From Carnegiea gigantea (lineage: Eukaryota > Streptophyta > Magnoliopsida > Caryophyllales > Cactaceae): a stretch of 64,000 bases of DNA. The notes beneath the pieces were generated by a model. The model ran no database searches. It saw nothing but the letters and a program-made list of their open reading frames with translations, and was not told where the DNA came from. The position numbers and the translations under genes are program-made. This document shows positions 46,452 through 57,229 of the stretch, in pieces. Where the stretch lies: positions 1-64,000 of the forward strand of contig JAKOGI010000006.1 in the NCBI GenBank assembly GCA_029747015.1. The letters run 5' to 3'. How positions within the stretch are numbered: the first letter of the stretch is position 1; every line of letters begins with the position of its first letter.

Positions 46452-48537
46452 CGAGACAAGATCGCGTGCTTGACTTGTCATTGGCGTGACCGAAGTCTCG
46501 ATTTATTTTTTTTATTTTTTTTTGAAACGCACAATTTGGGTGCCTACTGACTTGACTTATCATGTTGTCAATTTGACACCTTTTTCTTTTAGGTGGGTCG
46601 TCTTAGGGAGCTGTCTACTTGGCTTATAATTGTGTTGCCTGTTATTGCGTGGTCCTTGATTTGAACAAGATATGTAATCTTGAGTCAACTTCAATGTAAT
46701 GAGCATCAATTTCAGCTCATGTCTATTTGATTAGGCCTTAATGGAGGAACTATTCAATTTGGGCGGCCCAAAGCTTCAGATCAGTGTCTGGGCCTGGCTT
46801 CAGTTTCGGCTTCAGCTTTTGTTTTTTTCCCCCTTCCTTGCGCAGGCCTGGCGCTGGATTTTTTTCGCACACAGGCTTGGGCTGCACTTATTTCCTTCTC
46901 TTTTTTTTGTTCTTGTTTCTCAGTGTGGGCTAGCCTACCAGAACCCAATGCCACGACAGTCTTCATTTAAGTCCCACGTGAGGGGCATGTGAGGCCCTCC
47001 TTGTCTTCCTTTCCCTCCTCTTTTCTCTTGGGCTGGGCTTCGACCGACCTTCACTCCTGAGGATCAGACTTGCCTTTTTTTTTTTTTTGGACAGGGCCTA
47101 GACGGGTTCTTTTTTTGGTCTGTTTTCTCTTTTTTTTTGTTGGGGTTGCCCAGAGCCCAGTCTTTCGGGCCTTTGCTGCTTCATTTAGGTGTCACGCTTC
47201 TATCACTCGATTGCACAACCCTTCTTCTTCTTCCTCTGGGCTGCCACAGCAACAGAACCCTTCTGCCCAGCCCTTTTCGTTGCTGCAGCCACTAGTCCTC
47301 TTCATTCTCGCTCTTGGGCATTTGCTGCTGCTGTTTCTGGTGAAAACCTCCCAGAAGCTTGATCTTGTGCTACCATTTCCAGCCCTCCTTACCACCCAAG
47401 ATTCCCACTTTCTCACCCTTCTCCCCTTTTCTCATTTGCCTAGCAACAGAGCTCAGAAGCCAAGCCCCATCTGCACAACGACATTCCCTCTGTCACATTG
47501 AGTTTATCATTAGCAGTGGAAGGTTGCATCTTTTTCATGGTGCCACCCCCAAAAGCCCAACCTTGTGTTGCCATTCTCAACTCTAGCAAAGGTATCGGCT
47601 TTCTCAGTCATCTCTCCCTCTGCCTTCTTTTTTTGTTCCCCCCTGATAAAGTCCCCTTTTTTGGCTGGCCAGAATTTGGGCGTAGCAGGCCTCAAGCTCA
47701 GATTTTGGGTTGGTGACCCCCCCTTTTTTTAAATTAGCTAAAGAGTTTGATAGGCTTTTGAAATGGGTTTTGATTGAATACAATGAGAATGACAAATAAT
47801 CTGGGCAAACTCCTCTGTGTCAGCGATAGGTTGGGCATGCGTATGAGGAGGAGAGAAAGTGAAGAAGAAGGCCTCTGTTTTTCAATCAGCTGGAAATGGA
47901 AATTAAACACCGAGTTTCACGAAAGTGTTTCCTTCATCTTTTGCTTGCACATTAGTGCCTCTGCTGCTGTTTAGTGCCCTCCATATGTTTTGGCCTTCTG
48001 TTTTTTTTTTTTTTTTTTTTAATCGGCTGAAGGTAACTTGTGCTAGATTGGCTTTATGAATTTGCTTATTTTGCCTCAATGTATCCCCTTGTTTTGTTTT
48101 TTTCTAACTTCACTCCTTTTTTTTTTTGAAGCAACTATTTTACTTGGTTTGAAGCAAGCATAGATTACTGCCCCCCTTTTTTATAACCTTCCTTAGGTAA
48201 AGGGGCTTTTCATTGAAATTTGCAATATTGCATCTTAAAGGGCTCGCCCTTTTTTTTTTATGCCCATGAGCGATAAACGTTATGACTTCGGCTAAAAATG
48301 AATCCATAAAAAGCCCTTTTATTAGACTGACGAGTCTTCTTACGTCTGTCTGAGTCGTTGTAACATCGCACTCATTTAATATTGCATTTGTTACGCATAT
48401 CGTGACCATGCTCACTTGCTGAAAGATGACATTTTTCTTTTGTCGCTTATGCTCACTTGCTGGTAGATCGCTTTTTTTTGAATGCCGAGACCCCCCCTTT
48501 TTTTGCCTGTGCAGGTTGAGAAGCCGTTTAAAGAACC
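46452..48537. other. Non-coding interior of the TR-GAG element, pyrimidine-rich on plus strand
   Basis: Long T-runs (near 46500, 47070, 47130, 48001, 48115) and C/T-rich DNA dominate, so the element's RNA would be purine-rich here. The longest frame (47070-47501, plus) is Phe/Leu/Ser-rich because of the composition and runs antisense to the element. No pol remnant was seen. Confidence 0.55.
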
Positions 48538-49284
48538 ACTTGCGATACGGTTTGTTACTTGGTCAAGGGCCTTGAACGGAACTAATACGCACATAAGTGG
48601 TGTGAAGACTTGAAGAGCCACACTTGCGATACAGTTCGCTGCTCGGCTTATGAGCCTTGAACGGAACTGATTCGCACGGAAGTGCTGTGAAGACTTGAAG
48701 AGCCACACTTGCGATATAATTCGCTGCTCGGCTTGTGGGCCTTGAACGGAACTGATACGCACGGAAGTGGTGTGAAGACTTGAAGAGCCACACTTGCGAA
48801 GTGGTGTGAAGACTTGAAGAACCACACTTGCGATACAGTTCGCTACTTGGCTTATGGGCCTTGAACAGAACTGATATGCACGGAAGTGGTGTGAAGACTT
48901 GAAGTGCCACACTTGCGATACAGTTCGCTGCTTGGCTTATGGAGCCTTGAACGGAACTGATACGCACGGAAGTGGTGTGAAGACTTGAAGAGCCACACTT
49001 GCGATACAGTTCGCTGCTTGGCTTCTGAGCTTTGAACGGAACTGATACGTACGGAAGTGGTGTGAAGACTTGAAGAACCACACTTGCGATACAGTTCGCT
49101 ACTTGGCTTATGGGCCTTGAACAGAACTGATATGCACCTTGAAACACTTGCGATACAGTTCGCTGCTTGGCTTACTGATATGCACGGAAGTGGTGTGAAG
49201 ACTTGAAGTGCCACACTTGCGATACAGTTCGCTGCTTGGCTTATGGGCCTTGAATGGAACTGATACGCACGGAAGTGGTGTGAG
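48538..49284 (-). repeat. 85-bp tandem array, about 10 units
   Basis: Units begin at 48538, 48622, 48707, 48792, 48826, 48911, 48997, 49082, 49146 and 49215, each with CACTTGCGATACAGTTCGCT. Later in the unit come GGGCCTTGAACGGAACTGAT and ACGGAAGTGGTGTGAAGACT. Most periods are 84-86 bp; the units at 48792 (34 bp), 49082 (64 bp) and 49146 (69 bp) have internal deletions. Because 85 is not a multiple of three, each minus-strand frame reads the unit in rotation, and long frames (166, 194 and 120 codons) overlap across it. Confidence 0.92.
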
Positions 49285-49489
49285 CAGCGAGGAGCAGCTG
49301 GCGCGGCAGACAGGTGATGTCTTTGACCTCTTCTCTTCTATGCCCCCCTCTTTTTTTTTTGGTGTGATATGTTTGACTGCACTTAGTGATTTGCTGATGC
49401 GGTCTACGTACTTATGGATACTTGCAATTTCTCACAAGATCAAGTTGTTACGTAGTTCAACTAAGTATCCTTTTTTCATTTGTTCTGTC

Positions 49490-49896
49490 GTTCACAGTTT
49501 ATACTCTTGCGGGTCAGGAGTAGTACAATTTTTTTTGGGGGGGCTTGAGTGAACAATTTTTACTCTTGCTCAGGAGTTAGCATTTTCTTGATGTGTGTGA
49601 ACAGTTTAGACTCTTGTTTGGGAGTCTTTTTTTTTTTTGAATGTGCGAATAGTTTAGCCTCTTGTTCGGGAGTCTTCTTTTTGAATGTGCGAACAGTTTA
49701 GCCTCTTATTCGGGAGTCTTCTTTTTGAATGTGCGAACAGTTTAGCCTCTTGTTCGGGAGTCTTCTTTTTGAATGTGCGAACAGTTTAGCCTCTTGCTCA
49801 GGAGCCTTCTTTTTGAATGTGCGAATAGTTTAGCCTTTTCTTCGGGAGTCTTCTTTTTGAATGTGCGAACAGTTTAGCCTCTTGCTCAGGAGCCAA
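49490..49896 (-). repeat. 44-bp tandem array
   Basis: GAATGTGCGAACAGTTTAGC starts at 49639, 49683, 49727, 49771, 49815 and 49859, an exact 44-bp period with few substitutions. Two or three more diverged units precede it (49490-49638: CACAGTTTATACTCTTGCGG, GAACAATTTTTACTCTTGC, GAACAGTTTAGACTCTTG). On the element's strand it lies just after the gag stop codon at 49957. Confidence 0.93.
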
Positions 49897-49956
49897 TCCC
49901 GCATTTCCTCAAGGAAGGGCGTCGACCTCTTGGCTCGCGTCGCGGTTGGAAAAAGC

Positions 49957-52830
49957 TTACTCCTTAGTTCTTTCTTTTGAACTGGCCTTAGCCCCTTGGC
50001 GAGTGAGAATTAGGACGCGCCTCTTTACTTTCAACGAATCATCCACCTTCACATCCAAAGTGGAAACACGTTTCATGCATGAAGAAATTGAACTTTGGAC
50101 TTCATTTGTTTTGCCGAGGCGGTTGAACGCTGAATCTCTTTTTTGTGAGGGCGATGCGCTTGATGACGTCTCGCCTATCTTGATTCTGGCGAAGACCGAG
50201 GATTTAAGTTGCTCATCCTTCTTCAACCTATAGAAGATAGAGGGTTTCGGGATTTTATCCTTTCCAATCCTTCTAAACACAGAAGGGCATTGACGCGACA
50301 TTGATGGCTGCAACCTGTCGAACACCGTCGTTTTAGGGTTGGTCTTGGCATTTTCACCCTCATTATCATCAACTTCTTCAGCTGTGATATATTGCGTGAG
50401 GGCTTGCTTTTCCTTATGTCGTCGCGAAATCCTCACAGGCTAGGGCGGTACGTAGCTAAGACCAACTTTAGGTGTGGCGACGTTGCCCCCTTAACCTTGT
50501 ATGACCCTTTGCGCGCTGTCAAGTTTGTAGGGCTTACCTTTGATCACATGCCTTAAAGATGTTGATTGGCTGAAATCATGGCTGGACCTCTTCATTAACT
50601 TGTGCGCATTAGGATCACACTCATTGCTGGTGCGCATCTTTGACAACTCACTTTCTTCTTGAAGCGAGCTTTTAGAAGAGGCAACAAAACCAGGGAGAGA
50701 AACCTTGGTTAATTTGCTTAGGTTCGCCCTATGAACTGGAAGCACGCTCTTTTCTTTCAAAACGCACCAGCTTGCTTCATTGAGCTTGCGTTCAACCATG
50801 GTTGTACTTTGAGGATTTATACATTTGAAGACTGGCGCCATAGAATTTGCCGTGACATTTGCTTGCTTGACGGACGAGTCTGAAATTGCCTTCTCATTCT
50901 TTTCTTTCCATTGTTGTTGTGGCTGGATGCTACCATCACCACTTTCTTCAGGATGGACATTCAGCTCTTCATTTGTTTCGTCGTCGTCAATTTCGAAACA
51001 TGAGGTTGGGTAGACAGCCACACTATCAAAGAAGCTTTTTATGAAGCATTCTCTTGAGCCCTCTAGTACTTCAGCATGATCCATTCCAAAATCTGACTCA
51101 TCAGCCTCTTGAACTGTAACATGGCTAACTTCTGCTGTTTCATCCAAATCTAAAATGATTTTTCCTTCCTCAGTCAGTCGCATGATGCGTTCCTTGAGTG
51201 TAACACACTTTTCAAGAGGGTGACTAACGATTCTATGGTATCGACAGTATTTAGGGTCGGCGGTCCTTCCAACTTCTTCTAGGCGCTTTGGCTCGGGCAA
51301 TTCGATGACACCTTTTTCGAGTAAGTCATCTAGCATGCCTGATAAATCTGAGTCAAGAAATGGATACTTCTTTTCTTGAAGTTCTTTCAGTGTGGGACGC
51401 TTATTTGTCACAACTTTGAACGACGAGCTCTTCTTACCCCCTAGTTTTGGCTTTTCCATAATGCGAATTGGTTGACTTGTAGAGGTTGACATCGCTTCTT
51501 TGGTCGTGCCCTTAGAAAAATTGACATTCTTCTCGAATTCAACCTTGTCCCTTTTTGATTCAATAGAATAAAAGGAGTTAGCGTGACGGCTAGCTATTGT
51601 CACCTCCATATCATGCGCCTTGGTCGCCAATTCTTGAAAGGTCCTAGGTTTGCTCATTTGTAGGACATACAGCAAGTCCCAGTGCATGCCTTGGGTGCAC
51701 ATTTCGACGGCGGAGGCTTCAGACAACCGATCCTTACACTCAAGGCTTAGTGCGCGCCAGCAGTTGATGTAGTCAAGAACTGGCTCGTCCTTCCACTGTT
51801 TTGTGTTTGTCAGCTCAGTTATGCTGACAACGCGCTGAGTGCTGTAGAACCTGTTGAGAAACTCTTGCTCCATTTGTTCCCAGTTATCAATGGACTCGGG
51901 TTCCAAGTCTGTATACCAGTCGAATGCAATCCCTCTTAGAGTACGGACAAACTGCTTCACTAGTCGGTCTCCCTCTATGTCAGTATTACTGCACGTCTCA
52001 ATGAAGTGCGCTACATGCTGTTTAGGGTTGCCCTTGCCATCGAACTGGTTGAACTTGGGAGGCTGATAGCCATGGGGCATGCGCAGCGCGTCAATCCTCG
52101 TTGTATAAGGCTTTGTGTATAAGTGGGTCTTATGAGACCCTCCTCCTAGCTGAGCCTTGATTGTGTTCACTATTAGGCTCTGAATCTGCTCAATCGACAT
52201 TGAGCCTAAGGAGCAGTCCTTCTTAGCTTTGCGATCATTGTCAGATTCCTCGTTGTGATGTGACTCTTTGTCAGAGTCTTCAGCACCCGAACCCTTGTTA
52301 GAAGCTTCAGAGAACTTCTTTTCCAACCTCTTCATCAATTCAGCAATTTGGTCATTCTGGCGCTTGATTTTGGCGTCCTTCTCTGCACTCTCCTTAGAGA
52401 GTCTATCCAAGGTAGCCTTCATACTTGCCAGCTGCTCTTCAACGTTAGCAGCTCCTGTCATCATGACTGGCATGATGACAGTGTCGGAAGATTCAGCTTT
52501 AATCTCTGACATGCGCGCCCCATTTGGCGAGGGCGCAGAGGAGTCACTACTGTAGTAGTCTTCAACCTCGCAGATTGGAGACTGAAGGCTAAGTTTTTGA
52601 ATTTCATCCATACAGGACGACGCCTTGTGTTGCGTTTTTGAGTCTTGGAATTTGGATGTGGGCGACATAGTCTGGCTGGCAGCGGTCGACGAAACAACTT
52701 TTGCCATGCTCCTGATCTTCATTGTATGACCGCACTTGGTAGAAGTGATGCTCGCTTCACAGGATCTAAGAGAGAAAGATCGCATGTTCTTCTTCTTCGA
52801 CGGTTGCGCGACGACATTCTTTGTAGTCAT
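49957..52830 (-). pseudogene. GAG-like protein of the TR-GAG element, 958 codons with two stops
   Basis: The ATG at 52830 lies 74 bases after the primer site. The frame is open for 779 codons, then meets TAA (near 50491) and, 18 codons later, TAG (near 50437), and stays in frame to 49957. The N-terminus is basic and Ser-rich, followed by a coiled coil (EEQLASMKATLDRLSKES). The retrotransposon gag core lies at about residues 250-400 (VKQFVRTLRGIAFDWYTDLE, LNRFYSTQRVVSITELTNTK). A Cys/His segment, KYCRYHRIVSHPLEKC, near residue 525 is typical of Tat/Ogre-type gag. The C-terminal part has repeated V-F-x-R-[LI] motifs (TVFDRLQ, SVFRRIG, SIFYRLK, SVFARIK). In full-length relatives protease would follow; here a tandem array follows. 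The 779-codon part may still be expressed. Confidence 0.82.
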
Positions 52831-52903
52831 ATCTCCATTGAAGATGATGTGCTTGTGACTTGAAAATCTTGATTTTTAAGAGAAAGAGATGAGAGGTAGA
52901 GAC

Positions 52904-52921
52904 GTCCCACCAGACGTGCCA
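52904..52921 (-). promoter_or_regulatory. Primer binding site of the TR-GAG element (tRNA not assigned)
   Basis: The minus strand reads TGGCACGTCTGGTGGGAC four bases after the 5' LTR end. TGG at the LTR edge is the hallmark of a tRNA CCA complement. It is not the initiator-Met sequence used by the other two elements; which tRNA it matches was not determined. Confidence 0.7.
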
Positions 52922-53065
52922 AATTTGTAATCGCAAATTACAAAGATTGAATTTTTATAGAATTCAATTGATTTGAATTGGGTACAATCTCTATGAATAC
53001 AATCCTCTGATTCTTTCTCTTTTCAAGGATGGAGTTTTCCAACCCTGCATCATGGGGATAGGGAC

Positions 53066-53074
53066 CTATTTATA
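53066..53074 (-). promoter_or_regulatory. TATA box, TR-GAG 5' LTR
   Basis: TATAAATAG on the minus strand between CTTTTC and GTCCC, conserved with the other LTR. This is the promoter that would drive the element. Confidence 0.78.
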
Positions 53075-53124
53075 GAAAAGCCTTCCTCTTGAAAGTCAAG
53101 ACAGGCCTGGACTTTGGGTTTTGG

Positions 53125-53475
53125 GCTTTGACCTAGATTTTAACCTTTCAATCAGGCTTTACCTTAGACTACTTTGACTTTCATTCATTTGACTTTGACT
53201 TTGATTTGAGAGTCTTCCGGGCTTGGGGCGAGCGTCGACTTGGAAGTCGCCTCGAACTTTGACCGGACGTTGACTTGAGAGTCGATTTTGACGTTTAACT
53301 TGTGAGCCGATGTAGGTCTTTGACTTTGACTTTGACATTGACTTTTGACTTTGACCACGCCACGACTTCGTTCGGGCTTTAGGTCGTGACCTGTCTTGTT
53401 AGACGTCTTGAGCCTCGGTTTTGGGCTTTGACTCGAACTTTGACTAAGCCTGGACTTGGAAGTCGTTTGGGCTTC
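53125..53475 (-). promoter_or_regulatory. W-box-like cluster in 5' LTR
   Basis: About thirteen TTGACT/TTGACC words in 350 bp, including the run TTTGACTTTGACTTTGACA. It lies directly upstream of the TATA box in the element's sense. Confidence 0.58.
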
Positions 53476-53613
53476 ATCTTGGGCGTGACTTGTGAGTCTT
53501 TCGGGCCTGACTTGTGAGTCTTTGGGGGTTGATTAAATTAATTAAAAGGGTTGGTCCAATTAATTAACTTAACTTAATTTTGGTACGACACAAATAAATT
53601 TTTAGTGCCTACA

Positions 53614-54072
53614 ATCACGTTCTTGATATTTATTGGATCTTACCCACTTAAAACCCAACATGATACCATCTCAACGAAACTTGTATGTGATGGGGAGATC
53701 AATTGTTGAAGTTGGCACATAAGTTCTGCTGGCATTGTAGAATTAAAAAAGACCATAATAGAACATAATTAGCCATTCCACTTACCCGTTAACTTGATCT
53801 TGTATGGAAGATTGTTAGCTATAATAAGTGTGCTTGGATTTATAATCTATAGCATTTTTTTGGGAAGTATAAGAGGGAGTATAAGCAGTATAATCTTAAA
53901 GAATTATAGAATATGTTTGGCAGAGAACAAAATTCGGAAGAATTAAACAAAATCATAGGTGCAATAGTGGATAAATAAGCTGTATTATTTGATGATAACA
54001 AAAAGACAAATTATATCCAGTTAGAAAAATAAATATATTAGCAGATGACCCTAAGTAAATTAGAGGATGTTA
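53614..54072. other. Intergenic, nothing recognised
   Basis: AT-rich spacer between the TR-GAG element and a MITE. It starts with the right target copy ATCAC. Confidence 0.5.
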
Positions 54073-54410
54073 GAGTACCTGCAATGCAAGGCTTATGAGC
54101 TAAAAATTTGACTCATGGTCTAAAAAATACCATGCATCAGTGATCCGCTTAGCTCGTCCTACGGTCCAGCTCACGGCAGTGATCCGCCCCCCACACATTT
54201 TCTCTCTCTTTTTTTGCCAACTAAGCCCTTAAAATTCTAAAACCCAATAATATGTTAGTTGTAGGGTCTATAAAATATTATTTTATTTGGTAATCCAATT
54301 TGGTGATCCATAAGATGTAGAGAAGAGAGAAAAAGTTGACTTGTGGGATGATGTGGAGGGTGTGGACCAACACTTGTGATCCAAAATTGTGGTTGCCATT
54401 GCATGTGCTC
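54073..54410. mobile_element. Tourist-like MITE, 338 bp, TSD TTA
   Basis: The left end is GAGTACCTGCAATGCAA; the complemented right end is GAGCACATGCAATGGCAA. TTA is present on both sides (54070-54072 and 54411-54413), the duplication preferred by PIF/Harbinger elements. The interior has GTGATCCGC words twice and no coding frame. Confidence 0.72.
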
Positions 54411-54799
54411 TTAATATTGCTCCTTTAGAAGCAGAAGGAAACTTGATAAAAAAAAAAGAAAAAACGGTATTTGACGATTGAAATCAATTAATAAGATAGG
54501 AAAAGAACTCAACATTGATGAAATCGAGTCCAATCTGATTAATAATGTAACCTAAATCCTGACAAGTTTGGTGAATCATCTAAAAAAAATACCCATTTTA
54601 TGAGACCTAGAGATGTTCCAGCATAATTTTTTCTTTGGGTTCATCCCAAGGAAAATAGAGATTGGTCTTATACCAATTAACCAAACGTGATACATCCTAA
54701 ACATATATAGAGCCCGCAATAGAGAGAAAATATTTAAACATTGGAAAAGGGATATGAATAGTGTCTTGAATTTGAATACCACGTGAACTATAGGAAATT

Positions 54800-55980
54800 T
54801 TCTTAATAATATCGAGCATAGTTTTTCGGGCACCATAGCTGATTGGTATAACTTATTAGATGAAGAACGCAAAAATGTATTAAAAATGATGGAAATACCA
54901 GTGGCTATGTTCCAAAAATTATGTAGGGAAATACAAACTAAATTTATTGGTGCTAAATGTGATACTAAAGAAAAAGCAAGAGAATGACAAAGAAAGATTA
55001 ATAACATAAAATTATGGGATATGAGATATATGGAGAATTATATGGTTGAATTTAGTCAATATGATTATAAAATTGGACATAATGAAGCCAATCTTGGTAT
55101 GTTTTGTGATAAATTACAATATCCAATCAATTCTATAATCAATGAAAGACACATTACATGGCTTGAGAAAGCATATGTCATTGACACCATTAGTACAAAA
55201 ATCTCTTATCTAATAAAATGGGTCAGTGATCAATGTCTCAATCTCCAAAAATAAAAGAAAATAAAGAAACAATTTCTAGCTTGTTGGTATAACCCTCACC
55301 AATGAGGAAAGGAACATGAGAGGAGAAGAAAAAAGAAATTTTATAAGAAAAACAGCTTTAAAAAGCAAAGTGGAGAGAAATACAAAAGAAAATATTATAT
55401 CAAACCAAGCCCTAAAAAACGAAATTTTTTTTATAAAAGCCGCTTATGCCCGCTCGGAAAAAACAACTGTAAGTGTTCGACATGCGGAGAAGTATGTCAT
55501 TATGCAAATGAATACAAAAATAAGAAGAACAACAAGTTTATTGAAACTTTAAGCAGTCTAGATTATTTTGAGTTTAGCGAGGAAGAAGCACTAGATCTAA
55601 TCCTAAAAAACAACAAGAAAATTGTTGAGATTGTACTAGAAGATGAATATGAAGACAGTGATTATAAAGAAACTAGTCATATGATGGAACATACCTCAAT
55701 TAGTCTTGGTGATCTTCAAGTAGAAGAATTTATTATAGATAATGAGAATAAAGATGTCAAAGGAGATTGGGTACTTCCTACAACTCAGAAAGACATGATT
55801 TATAAAAAATCAATGTTTCAATTGAAGAGTAAGTATGTATGTGAAATAATGGAAGGAGATTTAAAAACAGCAGACTGTGAGTATGATGCGGGAGAAGTTA
55901 ATCTTGTTAATTGGAAAAACATCCTTAAGCATAACAAAGATAGAAAGTATAGGTATATCCCTGTTGTAAGTATCTAAGTG
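54800..55980 (+). pseudogene. Caulimovirid coat-protein region with zinc knuckle, broken
   Basis: Fragments include a start around 54800, an open piece at 55021-55254 (WLEKAYVIDTISTKI), and a Lys-rich stretch leading to a CxC-x2-C-type knuckle near 55460-55505 (CKCSTCGEVCHY). The last knuckle Cys appears as Tyr. An acidic tail follows (55560-55680), then an open piece at 55681-55977. The pieces sit in different frames. In the family this protein forms the capsid and binds nucleic acid. Confidence 0.7.
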
Positions 55981-56539
55981 CAAATTACTCCTTTACAGTA
56001 TTATGGCAAAGATATGATCTTTATGCTTTGCTCTCTGATATCAGGCATACCAAATTTAATAATTAAATTATCATAAGGATTAAGACCAATTTATGTAATA
56101 GACAAGATTCAATTGGCAACCTAAATATTATGTAAGCCTAAAAGACGAATTTGTCAAAAACTTCCTATCTCTTAAGATAAAAACAGTAAGTATGAATATG
56201 AAAAGAGGAGGATACCCATTAAGGATACTTTGGAAAACAATCTACAAATTAGATAATGCTGTAGATCTAAAGACTAAGGTAACAATGATAGAAGTAGAAA
56301 AATTTGAGAGCCCTACTTGAATGTAAAAAATTCAAAGGATAAAATCCAATCTACCAGAGATAAAAATCTATTGGTCTTGGATATTTTGCTTTGCCAATCC
56401 CATAAAAATCAGTAAGCAAAATATAATAAAAATCGACGAGAATGGTAAAATTACCATTAAGCTACAATTATTAAGAAGCATGAGTGCAAGATCAAAGTGA
56501 GGAGAAGGGTCTTCAACAACTAAAGAAGAACTCAAAAAA

Positions 56540-56893
56540 GACGACACAATTAATATGACCAGCAAAATTAGTAGAATGAGTTTTGAACCCACAAGACACA
56601 GTGTAGATTGGAATATGAGTCTAGATAAAAAAGTCATTGCGTATAAAATAAGAACTGTTAGTAAGCCTATTTATGAGGATGAATTAGTCAAAAATATGAC
56701 TATAGAGATATGTTATGAAATCGCCAATATAAATCCTAATAGCATTTATATTCCAATAAATGTATGTTTAGAGGGGTATAAAAGATATGAATTGTGTGCC
56801 TATATTTGTAGTGGTTGTTCTGTCTGTTTTGAAAAGATATCTTTATTTCTAAAATTTATGTGGAAAAAAAAGCCAAGAATCATTTACAAGTAA
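56540..56893 (+). pseudogene. Caulimovirid aspartic protease region, active-site Asp not seen
   Basis: The open piece at 56555-56893 contains a conserved upstream block (RTVSKPIYEDEL) and then YICSGCSVCF. In the family this site has Asp before Ser/Thr-Gly, so the catalytic residue is replaced by Cys. The frame stops soon after. Confidence 0.6.
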
Positions 56894-57229
56894 GGGTAGC
56901 TGATAATAGCATAATAATCCATAATAAAGCCATAGAAGAATTAACCATAGAAATAGGAATCCAATGCATTATACTAGTTTTATGGGCTTTTGATCAACCC
57001 TCTCATGATATGATTATTGAAAATAATTTCAAATGATATATTATCCATCCATACAAACCATAACCAAATAATAATTACAATAAATGGTCACTGAATTCTT
57101 ATTGAAAAATTAAGTAGGGCTTGCACTCATCAGAAGATTGAGTTTACACGCAGCCAGTATAGTGAGAAAGTAATACCTGCACAACGTGAGATAGCACTAA
57201 CAATCCCACTAATTGAATTATCCATTAGA

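Larger units (their letters stand above)
45751..53613 (-). mobile_element. TR-GAG type LTR retrotransposon (7.86 kb), GAG only
   Basis: Two direct LTRs of 690 and 688 bp (45751-46440, 52926-53613) both run TGTAATCGCAAATTAC…TAGTGCCTACA. They are flanked by ATCAG on the left and ATCAC on the right, a 5-bp target duplication with one mismatch. Reading the minus strand: 5' LTR, primer site, a long gag frame, a 44-bp tandem array, an 85-bp tandem array, 2 kb of non-coding DNA, a purine tract and the 3' LTR. No protease, RT, RNase H or integrase motif was found anywhere inside. Elements with full LTRs and only a GAG domain have been described in plants as TR-GAG. The gag resembles Tat/Ogre-type gypsy gag, so that lineage may be the helper (inference). 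Confidence 0.85.
52926..53613 (-). repeat. 5' LTR of the TR-GAG element
   Basis: 688 bp, same ends as the other LTR. TATAAATAG on the minus strand at 53066-53074 places transcription start near 53035. About thirteen TTGAC[C/T] words lie upstream at 53125-53470. Confidence 0.92.

Noticed and set aside
47070..47501. 143-codon plus-strand frame rich in Phe, Leu and Ser, looking like a membrane protein
   Set aside because: It arises from T-runs and C/T-rich DNA in the antisense strand of the TR-GAG element; no domain, and composition explains it.
48538..49896. CRISPR-like arrays
   Set aside because: The repeats are adjacent units of 85 and 44 bp with no unique spacers, inside a plant LTR element.
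51854..52863. Several plus-strand frames of 70-95 codons
   Set aside because: Antisense shadows of the TR-GAG gag frame.
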